From Synchiropus splendidus (Eukaryota > Chordata > Actinopteri > Syngnathiformes > Callionymidae), in assembly GCF_027744825.2 (NCBI RefSeq), contig NC_071345.1:13951501-14015500 (forward strand): a stretch of DNA of 64,000 nt, in the 5' to 3' direction. The position numbers and the translations under genes were made by a program. This document shows, piece after piece, positions 23,001 through 37,300 of this stretch. Below the pieces are notes generated by a model. The model had not been told where the DNA came from. It was given only the letters and a program-made list of their open reading frames with translations, and made no database searches. How positions within the stretch are numbered: the stretch's first letter is position 1; every line of letters starts with the position of its first letter.

Positions 23001-24850
23001 AATCTTTGCTAAGAGAGTGAGAATACAAGTTCAGTGTGAAGTTGACACTGTCACTGAGGAATTCTCAGCAAAAAAACACTTTCATCACTGGACTGGACCC
23101 AACAACATTGAAGATAACAAACCAGAATGTAGCAACAACTTTGAGCATCCGTGAGAAGCTCAGGCGGAATGTTGTCGTCCGGCGGGACGTTGTTTAGAGG
23201 AGGTGGTGGACTGTCCCTCAGTTGACACTCATTTGGCGTTGAACACGACTTTGCAGTGGGATGCGTGCACCCAAGTGGCCCTTGGGACTTTGATCGCCCT
23301 ATGTGTGACGAGCAGGACTTGGACGAGCCCCAACCAGTGCTGATGTCGCCAAGATTTGGACCAGAAGTTCCTGATCAGCAAGAAGTCACCAGGACCGATG
23401 TCGTGCAGAGGAGTGTCGGCTGACGGTGGAACAGCGTCAGCCACCTGCCGTATCGATTGGCGGCCTCTGAGGTATCATTCCAATGTTGGGTGGTGCTGTG
23501 AATAAGATAAAGGTTAGAACACATGCACAAGCTCCTCCTCGTGTACACAAGCACAAGAGGGAGACATGAACTATGGCAGAGGCTGGTGAAGGAGCGAGTC
23601 TTGCCCTGTGGGGTCAGAGTGTGACCCAGGCTTGTTTTCACTGAGACAGTGCACCTGAGAGGTGAAAGGAAGACGGCACACTTTCAACTGTGCAGAGAGG
23701 AAAATAGAAGGATCATCACGCTCAGGTTCCCCATCAGACACCTGCATACACATCTTAACAAAAGGACCCAAAGCCTTCAGAGATTCAGACTTTGGCTTGG
23801 AAATGGACAGATGAGGTGCAGAATACAGGGAGGTGAAGACAGGAAGTTGTTCAGGAGTCAACATGCAGTGCTGCAGTGCACCGGTGCTCATCAAAGAAGA
23901 GGTCAGTCAAATACATGGCGTCATTGAGATCCTTGTAAAAGTCAGTTCCATCCTGTCTGTCAGGTCCAGAGGTCACATGTGCAGCACAGTGCAGTCTGTC
24001 AGGAGTCACATAAACCGGAGGTGTACATTGAAACTGAAGACAGTTTAGACTCCCATCTAAATTTTGACGACTAACCGTTGTAACAATGTATGGTACTGGT
24101 ATGTGTGAATGAAGTTCCGTGTGTTGTTCCCGGGGGGACACTTTTGTAAGTGACGCAGGTGAAGCAGCAAGAGTGCGGACGTGTGTTGAGCGAAATAAAA
24201 GACCTCTCGATTGAGGTACAAAACACCTCGTATGGTCCATTCTGTAAGAAGGAACCAAAGGTAGAATGAAACAACGGTTAACCCAGTTGGTGTTGATGTC
24301 ATGACGGTCCCACACTTTATCTTCAAATCCTTCCCAGAAGATTTACCGCACCCTGTGGGGACATCAAAAACAAATGTTTCAAATCAACGTTTCCCTCTGG
24401 AGATTCCCAAATGAACCTCAGCGGTGCAGAAAACCTAACACTACATTTCTGCTGGAACTCATCCTGTACGTCGAACGCCCGCTTGGTTTTGTTTTTACTT
24501 CACATGTCCTAATTACAGAGTCGCGCCAGAGTCGACCATGACATTGATCCTCACACCGTTGACCTTGGAGGTTATCATTGGCAGGTGAGGACAGGTGTGG
24601 CGCCATCTTGTGGTGATTGTTGCTGTTGCTCTGCCCTTGATCTGGTCACCACTTGTGCAGGGACGTCTTGTTGGGGAGGGGGAGGAGCAGGTCCTTGAGT
24701 GGGGGTTGGACAGCAATGGATGGAGCGATTGGCAATGGACCCGGAACCTGGTGTCTTTTGTGTGGCAGACGCACCCAGTCGCCGTCTCTCTGATGTGTGA
24801 TTTCACACCTTTCCTGCTTTTGTTCTGTTTTAATTTGTTTCGCCACTCTA
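23000..24850 (-). mobile_element. Degenerate endogenous retrovirus relic, unit 2
   Basis: Same deleted structure: protease motif near 24515-24570, integrase C-terminal segment at 23229-23444, unassigned frame at 23851-24315. Here the protease frame ends in a stop just after its active-site motif. Confidence 0.6.
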
Positions 24851-24856
24851 CACTGG

Positions 24857-26889
24857 TGTAGTGAAAGTGAAGGATTGTCTGGTCACGGACGCCTGCGTCT
24901 GTGACCAGACAATTATGAAAAATAATATCTCCTCGAAAGTTTGGGGCACCACCTGAAATATAGTTTCCAGGAGACTATTAAGCTCTCTTGATTAACACTT
25001 AATTAATTAATTAACCGTGGTAACTTAATTAACTAGTAGCGTAATCAATCTATTTATCTGAAGTCACTACTCGTGATGTAATGTCCTTTACTGATCAGAG
25101 GCTCTTAGATTGATTATAATACACTCCAAAGTAACGTGATCAAGACCAACGTAATTTTATAGATTTATTTAGGAATAAAAGAACAGAAAGAAACAGGAAA
25201 GATGCAAAGGAGAATGAGATGATCCCGACAATATCGCGATGGAAGCGTAAACCAGTTCTGAAGCAATGTCAATACCGTATCAGACACGTGTGTAACTGAT
25301 GGGAAAGTTCAGACGTTCTAGTCTAACTGTCAACCTCAGGCAAGTAATAATATTACTAAACCCCAACACACCACTCTGTGCAGAGATGACAAGCAGCGGC
25401 TTACTTTGGCGATGAGTGGAGGGATGAATGGGATGGATGGATGGATGAGAGGGTGATGAGTAGATGCAGAAGGTCGGTCAGGAGGTGAGGGAGGAGGCAG
25501 GCGGCTTTGGAGGGAGGCGTCCTGGTTCTCAGCGAGGTGACTTGGAGGTGATGAGGACACGCAGCTTCAGGCGTCGATGGCACTCTCGGATCGTCTTCCG
25601 GACCGCCGTGGATCTTTCGTCGCAGACGGGGTGATCGTAGCTGGCAGAGAGCGGCGTAAGACCGAAGGCGTAGCTTTATCTCGTGCCAGGTGATTCACCG
25701 GTCTGGACAACCTTCTAGAGTGGTCGCCTTAATGACACACTCCAGGTAGCGGAAGGTTGTTGGAAGTTGGACTCGTGCACTCGTCACGGCTGCCGGCTGT
25801 GATCACGTGGTGTGACTGGGCCGTTCCTGAAGGAAGCTCTGGCTTGGCAGACCGCTGTAGGACGAGGGCGACGTGCAACTTTGGAGAAGTTCTCAATCAC
25901 TCTCACACTTGGATGGGCAGCGAGTGGAACGCTGGCACGGCTTCAAGGGTGGAGGAGAAGCAAGAGTCTTTGCAGGAACTTGATCAGGAACCGTCGGAGA
26001 AGTTGGTTGTAGTTGGTTGTAGGAGGCGAAGGAGCCAGAAGGAGCGGCAGAAGAAGAGGGGAGAGGAGCACAGAGGGACACAGAGGGCTGAACAGAGGGG
26101 TGAACAGAGGGGAACAGAGGGGTGGACAGAGAGGGGTGATCCTCTGTAAACTGGGTCTTTTAAACTCTCATGAAGAGTCTCATTGTCCAGTCTTGATTGG
26201 TTGAAGGAGTTCCATCACCTATTGCTGATTGGACGAGGATTTCCAAGCCTGGCCTTCCTCCTCCTCCTCCTCCTCCAACGGGGTCGTAAATTCCAGTCTT
26301 GAGATGGGAGATTTAGATCCCCCCCAGTACCAGAGTTTTATTTGACAATAAAACATTACCTGAGTTGTAAAGTTGCTCACAATCTGTCAAAACTTTCCCA
26401 TCTCAATTCAAGCATTCAAACGACACCAAACATGACCATTCTAGCACATTGTCTTCTTATAATGATCAATAATGATAACAATCAACTATTCATGTCAAGT
26501 TTAACATCACATGTTCAGGGCATCTGGTTTGCTTGAACATCCTGTGGAAACCATGGGTTAAGTGGGAAACGAAAGTCCTTTTTCAGAAATACACATTAAG
26601 ACACATTCACATATAAGTCTGTCTTTGTTCATCTGGAACCTGGAGAAGGGGGAGCTGTCACGAGTTGGTCAGGGTTTTTCCTCTTACGGCACAGCATCCT
26701 GGACTGTTGCTCTAGTCTCTCCCCCCTTTGACCATTCCAATGATTTATGGTCCTTATCGGAGGGTTCAGAAACCTCTGAGCTGCCAAAGGCATGGTGGGA
26801 ACCCAAGGAGATGTCTCCGAGTTGAAGTTACACATTCCGGAAAGGTTCACCAGGTCCATGCTTGAATCTCTGGAGAAGGAATCACTACA
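24857..26889. mobile_element. 2.03-kb insertion, solo LTR candidate
   Basis: Absent from unit 1, which gives the empty site. Ends are inverted, TGTAGTGA...TCACTACA (TG...CA), with a 4-bp target duplication CTGG (24853-24856, 26890-26893), as for retroviral-type LTRs. A longer 9-bp duplication (CTACACTGG) with shorter termini fits equally well. Contains a 40-bp palindrome near its left end, a GGAT-type microsatellite (about 25424-25455), an AG-rich tract with imperfect GAACAGAGGGGT repeats (about 26080-26140) and AATAAAA near 26347. No coding domain recognised. Confidence 0.6.
24874..24913. repeat. 40-bp palindrome in the 2-kb insertion
   Basis: Arms of 19 bases (ATTGTCTGGTCACGGACGC and its near-complement, one mismatch) around a 2-base centre, 17 bases inside the element end. 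Confidence 0.8.
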
Positions 26890-27445
26890 CTGGGCTTCTT
26901 CCAGCCACACTTTTCTGGTGTTTTTCAAACTTCCTCACACGCTCCATTTCAAATGTCATTTTCTCTTCTCATTTCTCATTCAGTCAGTGTCTCAACATTC
27001 ACAATTCATCACGGTCGTGGGAAACCCAAGATGATTCACCCACTCATTCACACTCCGAACATTCATCCCTGTATTTGTCTTTCATAATTTTCATGCAAGG
27101 AGATGTTCACTTTGGCTCCTCCTTTTTATTCTTCTTGTGACTCATTCTTCTTCTCAGTTCTTTCTTTACTTTTTCAATTAAAAAAACTCCTTGTTTTCAA
27201 CCACCAAACGCAGGTCCCCGATCATGTGTTTACACTGAATCCCCGACTGAGTCATTTTCTGTGTCGTGTTCAGAGTCATTTTCTGTTATGCAATCTGAGT
27301 CACAAATTTCCTGAGACTCAGAGTTGGGCTGCCGCTTTTTCTGGCCTCTCTATTTAGTCGAAGATGTTGAAGCCAGTCGTCAAAGTTGTTGCGCTGCTGT
27401 TGTCTCCAGGACAAGTCGAGGTTTTGGAACCATAACTCCTCCTAC

Positions 27446-27484
27446 CTGCCAACTGTGCAGTAGTTCCGTGGTGGGTGGGGTCCT
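27446..27484 (-). pseudogene. Extra stalk-type exon relic downstream of gene 3
   Basis: Same relic in unit 2, identical in the exon-like block. The corresponding segment of unit 3 was removed by the deletion beside the gypsy element. Confidence 0.5.
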
Positions 27485-28305
27485 CTATATAAAAAGAAAA
27501 AGAACAAAGGAAGTCGTCGCCTGGGGTGCACAAAGTTAAACTGAATGAAAAAAAAAGTTTTCTTTCAACACCTCTTGGAAAAACAAGATGAAAAAAAAAC
27601 ACATATTGTTAACTAAAACAGATGAAAGACCTTTGGATGTTTGTTAAGTTTGAGCTTCAGACTTCCTCAAACTCATGACGCAAGAAGAAGCCTAAAGTTA
27701 GAAGACAGTTGAAGAAAATTTGGGGGAGTCTGCTTTACTTCTTGGAGACAAGTTTTCAAAGAAAGGTCTCTTAGCTTATATTGTCGTCCTGCTCCAGCAT
27801 GGATGTCAATAAACACTGTTCATTTGAAATTCCAAAGAGTTTCAGAAATTAATTATTGACATTTATAGTGTCTGTTTGCTACAAACCAGGATGTCGACCG
27901 CCAAATCATGAACACTGTAGTCGTCATGCTTTGCAATACGGACATGGTATGGAGTTTTTAGTTTTCTTTGAGTGTTGGTATTGAATTTTGGAATCTTGCT
28001 GGCTGAGTTGGAGGCTATTATCCACACACATATGTTTTAATGGTGAAAGCCTCATCCTCCATTCATTGTCTGCGCCACACTCCCTCTCACCTCAGTGGGC
28101 AGCGCAGGGATTAAAAGCCTTGGTCTCCGGTCTGAATTCTGAAAACCATGTTGAGAATAGCATCACGGAATGTAAAGCCAGGGGAACAAATCATTTGAGG
28201 TTGACTGCATTTATTTGCTTTGATAAAACACCCATCACCAAAATAAATCACGATACAGACAAATGTCTAAACCCTGTCATTCAATCCCGCACCAGAAAAT
28301 CCACA

Positions 28306-28311
28306 TTTATT
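28306..28311 (-). terminator. Poly(A) signal AATAAA, gene 3
   Basis: AATAAA on the minus strand at the same distance from the gene 3 stop codon (28339-28341). Confidence 0.6.
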
Positions 28312-28338
28312 TGGGAGAGCATGAGCTGGTGGTTCCAC

Positions 28339-31300
28339 TCAGGCGATCCAGAGCAGCACTGCTGACAGGAGGATGAGGATGGGCGACGACATCATCGCAG
28401 GAGAGAAACAAAAAATGCTCCTGTGAAAAAGAAGAAAAACAACCCAAAGTACTTGAAGTGTTCATGGCAGCAAAGCATCCGTGCTGTGCTCGATACAGTC
28501 TGATCTGAGTCCATTTATGTGGCACAGGGGCCAAATCTGACCTTCGAAGACGTTTTACGTGGCCTGCATTGGCTTGAGATTAAATAGCAGCGTAGAGCGC
28601 AGCAAAAACTAGCATGATGACATCATGACCAAGTTCATGTGATGGCCAGAGGAAAGAAGCAAATGAAAAGAAAAAAGACATTTCTGTGAGTGGAACACCT
28701 TTTACCTGTCATCCAATGTTTCATGGGTCCTGGGTCTCCTAAAAGAAGAAAACATCTTCAATGAATATTTCCTGACACTGTTTATTTTCTCTGGATAAAG
28801 AAAGCTACTGTTTGGACGATTGTTTATACCGTATTTTCTGGACTATAAGCCACTTCTTTTTTCTTGCAGTCTGAACCATTGTGGCTTATACAACAACGCA
28901 ACTAATATATGGATTTTTACTGGGGATGGTCCAATCGATCGGCCACCGATTATGAAAGGCTGACCTCGGCGTGATCGGTGAATGCCGATCTCTGCCTGTC
29001 ATTGCCGATCACATGACAGTCGGCGCTCTGATGAAGCACCGCCCCCGGTTTGTAAAGCGTCCGCTCTTCCTTCCCTCCCTGCCGACTCGCCGCTCGCTTG
29101 GCAACAGCATGTCTACTGTGGAGTTTCTTTTCAGTCTGTCATGTCAAGTTTGCATCCTGCAGCACGTGCACATTAAAAGGCGTCAACGCCACAAATTACA
29201 TACAATATTTAAAACACCAGCACTTGACAGAGGACAGAGAGTTTTCCGTGCTCATGAAACTGCAGGAACCAGCGGTCACTCGCAGACACATACGGAATGC
29301 TAAGCATATTGCCCAAGAAATAATCATTAATTTCACCGAGCCAGATGACCAGCCGTTTTCAGGTGTCGCTTTTAGACGGAACTGACCGAATCCGCTGCTG
29401 TTTTGTGTGTCAGAGGCAGCATTCTTTGGCCACCTGAATCAGACACTTTTGCAAATGTCCAGAGTGGGAAGTTTCACAAAAGAGGTTGAAGACAGCTGCT
29501 TATGTTGCTGGCAAAATTATTGAGCCTCGTCACATCAAACCGATGACATCCGGGTGTTTTATTGACCTTTAAAGCGCTTAAAATGCGCATTTTGAACACT
29601 TTAAATGTAAGTAAAATGAGAGTTCATGATTCAACTTTAGAAGATTTCCCAGATTGTTTCATGAGTCAGTCTCGATGCTGGACCCTATTTTCAAATCTCG
29701 AACTAGAGGAGAAGTCATGCATTTTCTGCAGCGCAGACAGCACCAGTGCATCCACGGCTTATGGGACGCTGCGGCTTATGTAAGAAAAAGATCTATTTTC
29801 CTTCATAAACTTTGTGGGTGCGGCCATAAAGTTCCAGAAAATACGGTACATGGTTTCTTTTTTATTATATTTATTTATTTTTAAGTCAACTGCAATTATC
29901 TAATTAGTAAGAACTATTTGTGTATAACTCAATAAAACAAACAAAATAAAAAATAAATAAAATAAACCAAGGCAGAACATGTTCTTCAGTTATGGTGTGG
30001 GTTGTTTCCACACAAGTTCTGTGTCTGACAGTTTTTTCTATCCAACTGAGCGTTTCACTCGCTGGATCAGCAACTTTTGGAAAATGGAGAATAAAGTCAG
30101 TCAGTCATTGTTGTTCCTGCTATTCCAGGTTTTTTGCAAAGTTATGTAAGTTACAGAGGGAAGAAGTAAATGAAAAGAAGAAAATGAAACAGTTGTGACG
30201 GAGCACTGCTCACTGTACCTGTCATCCAATGTTTTATGGATCATGGGTGACCTTAAAGAAAAAAAAGAAACCACTCAGACTCAGACTCAGTGCTGAGTAC
30301 TTTTTTCCGTCCATCTGTCCGTCCATCATCTTTTGAAAAAAGGCATGGAAATTCAGGATGAACTAGTTTGTGTAGGACTAATAAAATAAAACATGAATTC
30401 AGAAGTGGCTGCAGGGTGAACAGTGACATGCGCCCACCAAACCAAGATCGCACTATACAGTCGTCCTCGCCATCTGATAAATGAATGGCTGTATAAATAA
30501 AAAGTCAATTCAGTCGATGAGGTAGAAATAGTTCATCAACGTTCTTGCCCTGTTGTTGTTTTTAGGACCGTTTGCACTGGAGATGAATCAAACATCGTGA
30601 GGTGGCGTGCGCAAGGTGTGAAGGACAGACGGAAGAAACAGACAAGTATATTCCAAGCAGTTATAATGGTGATGCCCAATCTTCCCGACTGTTACTCCTC
30701 CTACCTGCCAACTGTAGCTCCATCGCTCATGGTGGGTGGCGGCCTTTAAAAAATAGAAGGAAAATATAAAAGTCACCGTCTGGGGCTGACAGAGTCAAAC
30801 TGCCGAAACATTTACACACAATGTATGGAAAACAGTGTGGAAGATTCATTTCAACGTCTCTTGGATCAACAGAAGTCCTCCTGAGTCCTGTGATCTAATT
30901 GGTCGAGGAGGAAACTGGACTGAGCTCAACGAAAAACAGTTCCAGGCAGAGCACATTTCTGTTGTGAACTCACTGTTCAGATTTGACGTATTTTTACGCA
31001 GAAACAGAAAACAACCTTGTGCTTATTAAATATATGTCAACAAAACATTTTTAATTGCTCGACTTTGCTGCTGCACACAAAATGTGTTACCTTTGGTCAG
31101 TTGCTGGGTGAGCCGTCGCTGGGTGAGCCGTCGCTGGGTGAGCCGTCGCTGGCTGAGCCGTCGCTGGGTGAGCCGTCGTTGGGTGAGCCGTCGCTGGCTG
31201 AGCCGTCGCTGGGTGAGCCGTCGCTGGGTGAGCCGTCGCTGGGTGAGCCGTCGCTGGGTGAGCCGTCGCTGGGTGAGCTGTTGCCGGCTCTCTGCGGAGG

Positions 31301-34300
31301 GAAAAATTGATTCAAAGTATCAATCTGTGGTCGCACTTCTGATCGTACATAGCTTCAGTTCAGGAAGATAAATGTTGTAACTGCAGGGTGAAGTCAGGAA
31401 ACTGTACCCTGTTTTGCACGTGTCATGTCGTGGGTTTTTTGGTGTGAGCTTCACTGCCGTTGGTCCAAGTTTGGCCTTGGGAAGTGAACTTCCATTGATC
31501 AGAGGGGTGATATCTAGGAACAGACCAGTTTTGCTGGGTTAGATATCCAGAGTCCAAAGTTTCTCATGTCATTTTCAACAGACGGTGACGCTGCCTTACC
31601 TTGGAAGTAAAAGGCAAATACAGCACTTTCTCCTTTAAGATAGTTGAGAGACTTCAATTTATCCAGATACCAAAAAACTCTTAGTCCAAGCAGCGGCCCG
31701 CCAAAGACTTCCTCACCATCATCGGTCACAAATTCTGCCGCAAACTTGCATGGATTGTCCCAAACACTTGTCCCTGTTTTTACAAAATAGGTTTTGCTTT
31801 TCAGTCTGAAAAAAATGCTTCTATGACAGGCCATTCCCCCAGGGAAATAAAATGATTCAAATGAATGAGAAATTATTATCATTAATATTAAAGTTGAGTT
31901 TGCTGAGTTCATTGTCCCCACACACAAGCTACATTTTTTTCTTTGACCTGGCAGGAAAGGGCTTCCTTGGATCTTATACTCACCATTTTTTGTTGTCATG
32001 CTCGAGTCAGTGGTGAAGCTTCTTTGCCTCGACATGTGGTGCTGGATGTTGGGAGTCTGATCCACCACTTGCAGTGTCACTTGTCTGTTCAGACATGGCC
32101 ACGTCAGCTCATCATCATTCTGGCCAGACAGCAGTTGCACTCCCAATCCAAAAAAAACTTGATTCAATTCCACAGCGAAACGATATGCGTAGCCACCACT
32201 GGAGTAGTGCCGCGGGCTGAACACCAATGTGCCTCTAGGACTTGTGGTCAAGACGTGCTCAAAATCATCAATCTGCATGGTCACATCAGGACATTGTATT
32301 TCTGACAGATTAATGTCATCGATGGAGATGCCACCAGAGGAGCTTCCATTTCCTTTTTCAACTTCAAACTCCACCTGGAATTCACTCTGAGCATCCAGGG
32401 AAACATGGTGGATCCTCCAGTGGGACGTTGGTGGTCCTTGGATGAGAGAATGGAAAGTGAAGTTCTCACTGATGCCAAGTGAAAGTAGCAGGATATGAAG
32501 TGGTGAATCATGTAAAACAGCTCAGGGGGTGGATTCCTGCGTGAAGGTCACCCTGAATTCTCAATGTAGACTGTGAACCAGGACCTGATAAAACCAGAGG
32601 GTCAGCTGCTCACCAGTGACTTGTCCCATGAGACGTGCTGTATTGGTTTCATTGTTGAACTCCCTGATCCAGATGTTCAGCAGGTCGTCCGCGCTCCCAT
32701 TGTGGAAGTAGTAGAACTGCAGACACTGAAGGTGACCCTGTCTCTTGGGCTTCATTCTGGGGGTCTCCAGCCAGGCAGAGTCGCCTGCTTCACCAGCCGC
32801 CGTGCTTACATGCATGAAGTGACCTGCGCCACAGCCAAGTGTCCGAATATGGAACTTCATCTCGGTCATGTTGGAAAACTTGGAGAGTAAAAGGCGCTCA
32901 CCTTCCTGTGGAGGTTCAGGTGTAAATCCTGCGGGGAAAAATACAATCCTGCTTTAGAGCAACGTTAATGATGCTGGAAAAGACCAGGAGGAAAATGTGT
33001 CAGCATTGTGTTTAGAAACATACCTTCCTCTGCTGTGACACTGGGAAGACTGGTGTGGTCAGAGCTCGGCCCACCTTCAGCACGCGTGACCCTTTCCCAT
33101 TTGGTGCTCCCACGCGAGCGGTTTGTCATTTGACACATGGCTCCGTCGGAAAAATCACAATACAGCTGAAAGGCAACGCTGTCGTCTGCAGTGGTGCGTG
33201 GAACAAAGTCAAGCAGATCAAAGGTTTGGCCACAGTTTTCAGAATGTTACATTGTGTTGAAATGTTTCACGATAAAACACTTGGATTGACGGATCCTCAA
33301 AGAAGGGCGGGGCGTCAGGGCCAGCAAGGCCTTCTCTGCTGTAATATCTATTCTCCACTGAATATGTCCTTCATATTTATGTCGTAGTTCATCTCAGTGT
33401 GTGTTTCTAGGTTAGAGTTTTTGTCCAATCAGAATTCAGCGAGCTTGTGTCGCCAGCTTGTATGAAGTCACTCGAGACCTTGAGAATCAACAGTGCAGGC
33501 GTCTGTGCACTCTGAGTGAACAGGCACCTGCAGGTGATGGATCGTTGCCACAGGCAATCAGATCATGAGTTGGGGACAGCAGGGCCTTCTGGCTTCTTTG
33601 AACATGACTCGTACGCATCCTGTGATTGGATACTCATGGGACACCGTGATTTCCATATTCACCGCTGCTTTTTTCTCGCTCTCTGAACCCTGTGGCTGAA
33701 ACATTCATGGTTCTTTTATGGGCAAACAAGCCTCAGACCAGTGAGACCTCAGGTGTTTCGTGACATTCCAGCGCTTGTTGTTGGCCCCTGCATCTTCAGC
33801 CACACTGGCTTGGTCACCCAGGCCGAGAGAAGGTTTGTTCACCACTCCTGATCGAGTGAAGACACCAGGCTGCTCTCAAAAGAATCACAGTATATAATAA
33901 TCCAGAGAATTCTAAATACTTCACTGGCATTAGCTAATGTAACGGAATAGATTACGAAATACTGTGTGGGGATGAATTCTGTAATCTGTCATGGAATACA
34001 TTTTAAAAATGACCCTCCCAACACTTGTGTCCATTGAGTTTATGCAATGAGCTTAGTGGAACAGCAGGTGGCAGTAGCGTGGCAGCGATCAACTCCAGAG
34101 ACAAGACGTTCTTTTTATGTTGGGAGCGGCATCAATTTCTTTATCATTTTTCTTTTCAAGAACTTCTCCAGAGTTGGTAACTATCAGGGATTTGCAGCTG
34201 TCAGGTCAATTCAGTGACTCACTACTGCCTCCATAGGTGGCGAGTGTATTCAAACTGAGCGTCTCATGGCCCAAAGGTGTCGACCAAAAAAGTTTTAGTG

Positions 34301-37300
34301 GCCCTCGAGGAGGTGCTCTCAGGAACAATATATCATTTCTTTTGAAAAGAGCAGCACCGAGATACAAATCAGAACAGGTTTTTGTTTACAGTGTTGATTT
34401 AAGATTTCGTTCCATTGGATCGAGTCGTGCATCTTTCCGTGAGCAGAGCCACTCTTCCAACTGATCAGCTGCAGTGGGCCTCACCATTTGTGCTGTGGCT
34501 TGGAGCTGGCAAACATTACACTGAGATTTCACGTCATTTACCAGAGTCTTTCAATGTCATGTGAGATAGTTTGAGGACTAGAAACAAGGATGGTTGTTTG
34601 ATGTATTCACCTTCGTCTCCCTCACACACACGGTCTACATCTGAAGTTCACTGGAACAGAGTCCAGAGTCTGAGCTCCAGTGATATTTGCTTGATGGAAA
34701 TTGTCATGGCTCCGCTTCCAGGCTCCTAGTCCTGGTTTTGCTTCTCTCCCTCTGTTCCTTTGGCACACGGCTGGAGCCGATTACCCCCTGATTGCTGTCT
34801 TCAAAAACACCTGGGCTCCAGCAACGTGTGCCAGATCGTTGTCTTTGTTTCCTGCCAGTTCTCCAAGTCCCTCTGTGTTTCCACGCCCCCTGTGATGTTT
34901 CCTCTGGTTCCTGTGCTTCTGGACTCCTCTCGTTCCCCCGTGGTAACTCCTGGTTCTCGTGTCTCTCCCTGTGTTCGGCTTTTAGTTCTGTTTGCTAACT
35001 AGTTCATTTAACTCGTGGCTCTCTTTGTTTTCGTTCTCTTATTCCGTGCGCTTGCTAGTTCTTTTGTTACACTGTTTAACCCTGCTGCCTTGAGTTAGTG
35101 TTTTTGGTTTCTTGCTGTTTGCCGTGTTTCTTGGTTTCTTTTGTAGTTTATTCTCGGTTTCATTTGTGATTTAAGTTCATTTAACTCCCGGTTCGGTGAC
35201 GCTTTCTGTTCTGTTTTAGTTTAATTATTAAATATTATTTATAATTCCCTCCTGCCTCCTGTGCCTACAACCACTTGCACTTGGGTCCTACACCATGTCT
35301 CCTATACGTGGCTTTAGCTCCCTCGTCCCTTCGTCCCGTGACAGAAATGTTTCATATCATAAAGTGAAAACGACTGTGTGTGGGAACAACAGCTCAAACG
35401 GATGTAGAAATCGAGCGCTGCAGTCCACAAAGCTCATCAGCTCTTCCACATGTGAGCAAGCAGCCGGACATCACTGCAGGAGTTCTACTGTCTGGATCGC
35501 AGTGTAAACCTCATCAGATCAGTCAAACCTGGGTCATAGAGACGGCACAAGCCGCCACGTGTCAGACGACTCTGCTCTTGAACCAACGTTCAGCACTTTG
35601 AATGATAGATTTTTATGGATTTGATGGATTGGTTGTTGACGCCCCACATGCCAGACAGTTATCGTTTAACTTCAACAGTTTCAGATCAGCACAAGAACTT
35701 CTCACCCAGTCTACTGTTCAATTGCATTGTGCATTAAACGTGTTGTAATTCTCCTACTTACTGCATTTGTAGCGAAGGTTGAGCTTCTTGGCATCTCCTG
35801 GACTCATTTCCTCACTTTGGCCGATCACGGCTTGGTACTTGGGGTCTTTGGTGCGGATTGTAAAACCGCTTCCATTACTGAACTCATATCGTCCAAAATG
35901 CGTCACAGACCTGTAGTCGTACGGGAATCCTTGGGTGCTGCTGTCATTCACTATATTGAACATCTCTGACTTCCCTGAAAGACATTTTGAAATGCGTGTC
36001 ACTCACCAGGCCATGAAGAAGCATCACTTATTTCTTTGGTTACATTTCTGTAGAGAATCAACTGTGCTGGGACCAGAAGCCTTGAGGCTGGCATGCTTTG
36101 GATTCAGGATATAAAGTGGCACTTAAAGGACCATCAAGCTCTTTTGAGGCGCAAATACGTTGTGAACTCCACATTTGCTTTTTTTCCTTATATTTCATGA
36201 GCAGAGCAAGTGCTTCTCAGAAAACCCCTGTCTCTCTTCTCTGCCCTTTAAATCAATTTACAATCATTCTTCTTTAGGAGAAAAGTTGAACCTTCTTGGA
36301 TGTTTTCGTAAACAATGGTGATGAAATCATCTCTGTCAGGTCGGACGTGTTCGGGGTAGAAGCCAAGAGTGCGGAGGAAGTGTTCTTCGACAGTGTCGAT
36401 GGAACTGCAGCGTCGACTGATGGAGATATTGTGTCCTTTTTCCAAGTTCTGTTGTCCTACGGATGAGGAGCACCTGTGGAGGAAACAAATAACAAGTTTG
36501 ACTTTAAAAAGACGTCATCCTTGATTCTTTTCTGGATATATATCTCAGCTTTGTAATGACAATCACTAAACCCCTAAAATTGAATGTACAGTTTTAGCCT
36601 CATACAGAGTCTCAGATTCTATTTCACAATAGTAGCTTTTTTGAATACATTTTTCTATAAAGCATTTTAAAAATAGATATTTCACATACAGTACAATACT
36701 TTCCTTCACAATCTTGGTTTGAGCTATTTTCTCACTCACCATGTACCCTTTTTAAGTAACTGTTACTGTTACTCATTCGTTTTTATGAATAATTTTAAGT
36801 TAAATTTCATCCGTTCTTCTTTTTTCTTCCTCACTGATGTGGCATGTTAGCAACGTCTCTCTGGTTTAAACTGATCAAGAATATCAGTCATTGAAACATT
36901 CCACACGTCTTACACAAACCTGTTGGTCTATACTCCGACATGTCGTCTCAGTCAGGTTTGAATGCTACATTTCAACACCGCAACACTCACAAGGTGCTCA
37001 GGCGCCATCATGTATCATCGACTCAGGCAGAAGGGAACGTATGGATAAACATGGCTCTTCCTCACTTCACTCTATGTTCAGGTGACGCTCCACCTGGCTA
37101 ACATTGCAGATAACGCTCACAACATGGAAGACCAGGAGACAATCCCTCATTTCTCAATTTTAGGTTTCTCTTTTTCAGCATCAATTCCATCATTTTTACT
37201 TTTCCTCTGGGATTTTTTGCTTAATTTGTTTTTTTTGCTTTTTTTTTTTTCAAATTTGATCTTGCCAAGGATCAATTGAGTTTTTTATAATATATGTCTG

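Larger units (their letters stand above)
16533..35765. repeat. Tandem duplication unit 2
   Basis: Second copy, enlarged by two LTR insertions (24857-26889 and 34702-35343) and containing a shorter stalk minisatellite. Once these are removed the length matches unit 1 closely. Confidence 0.9.
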
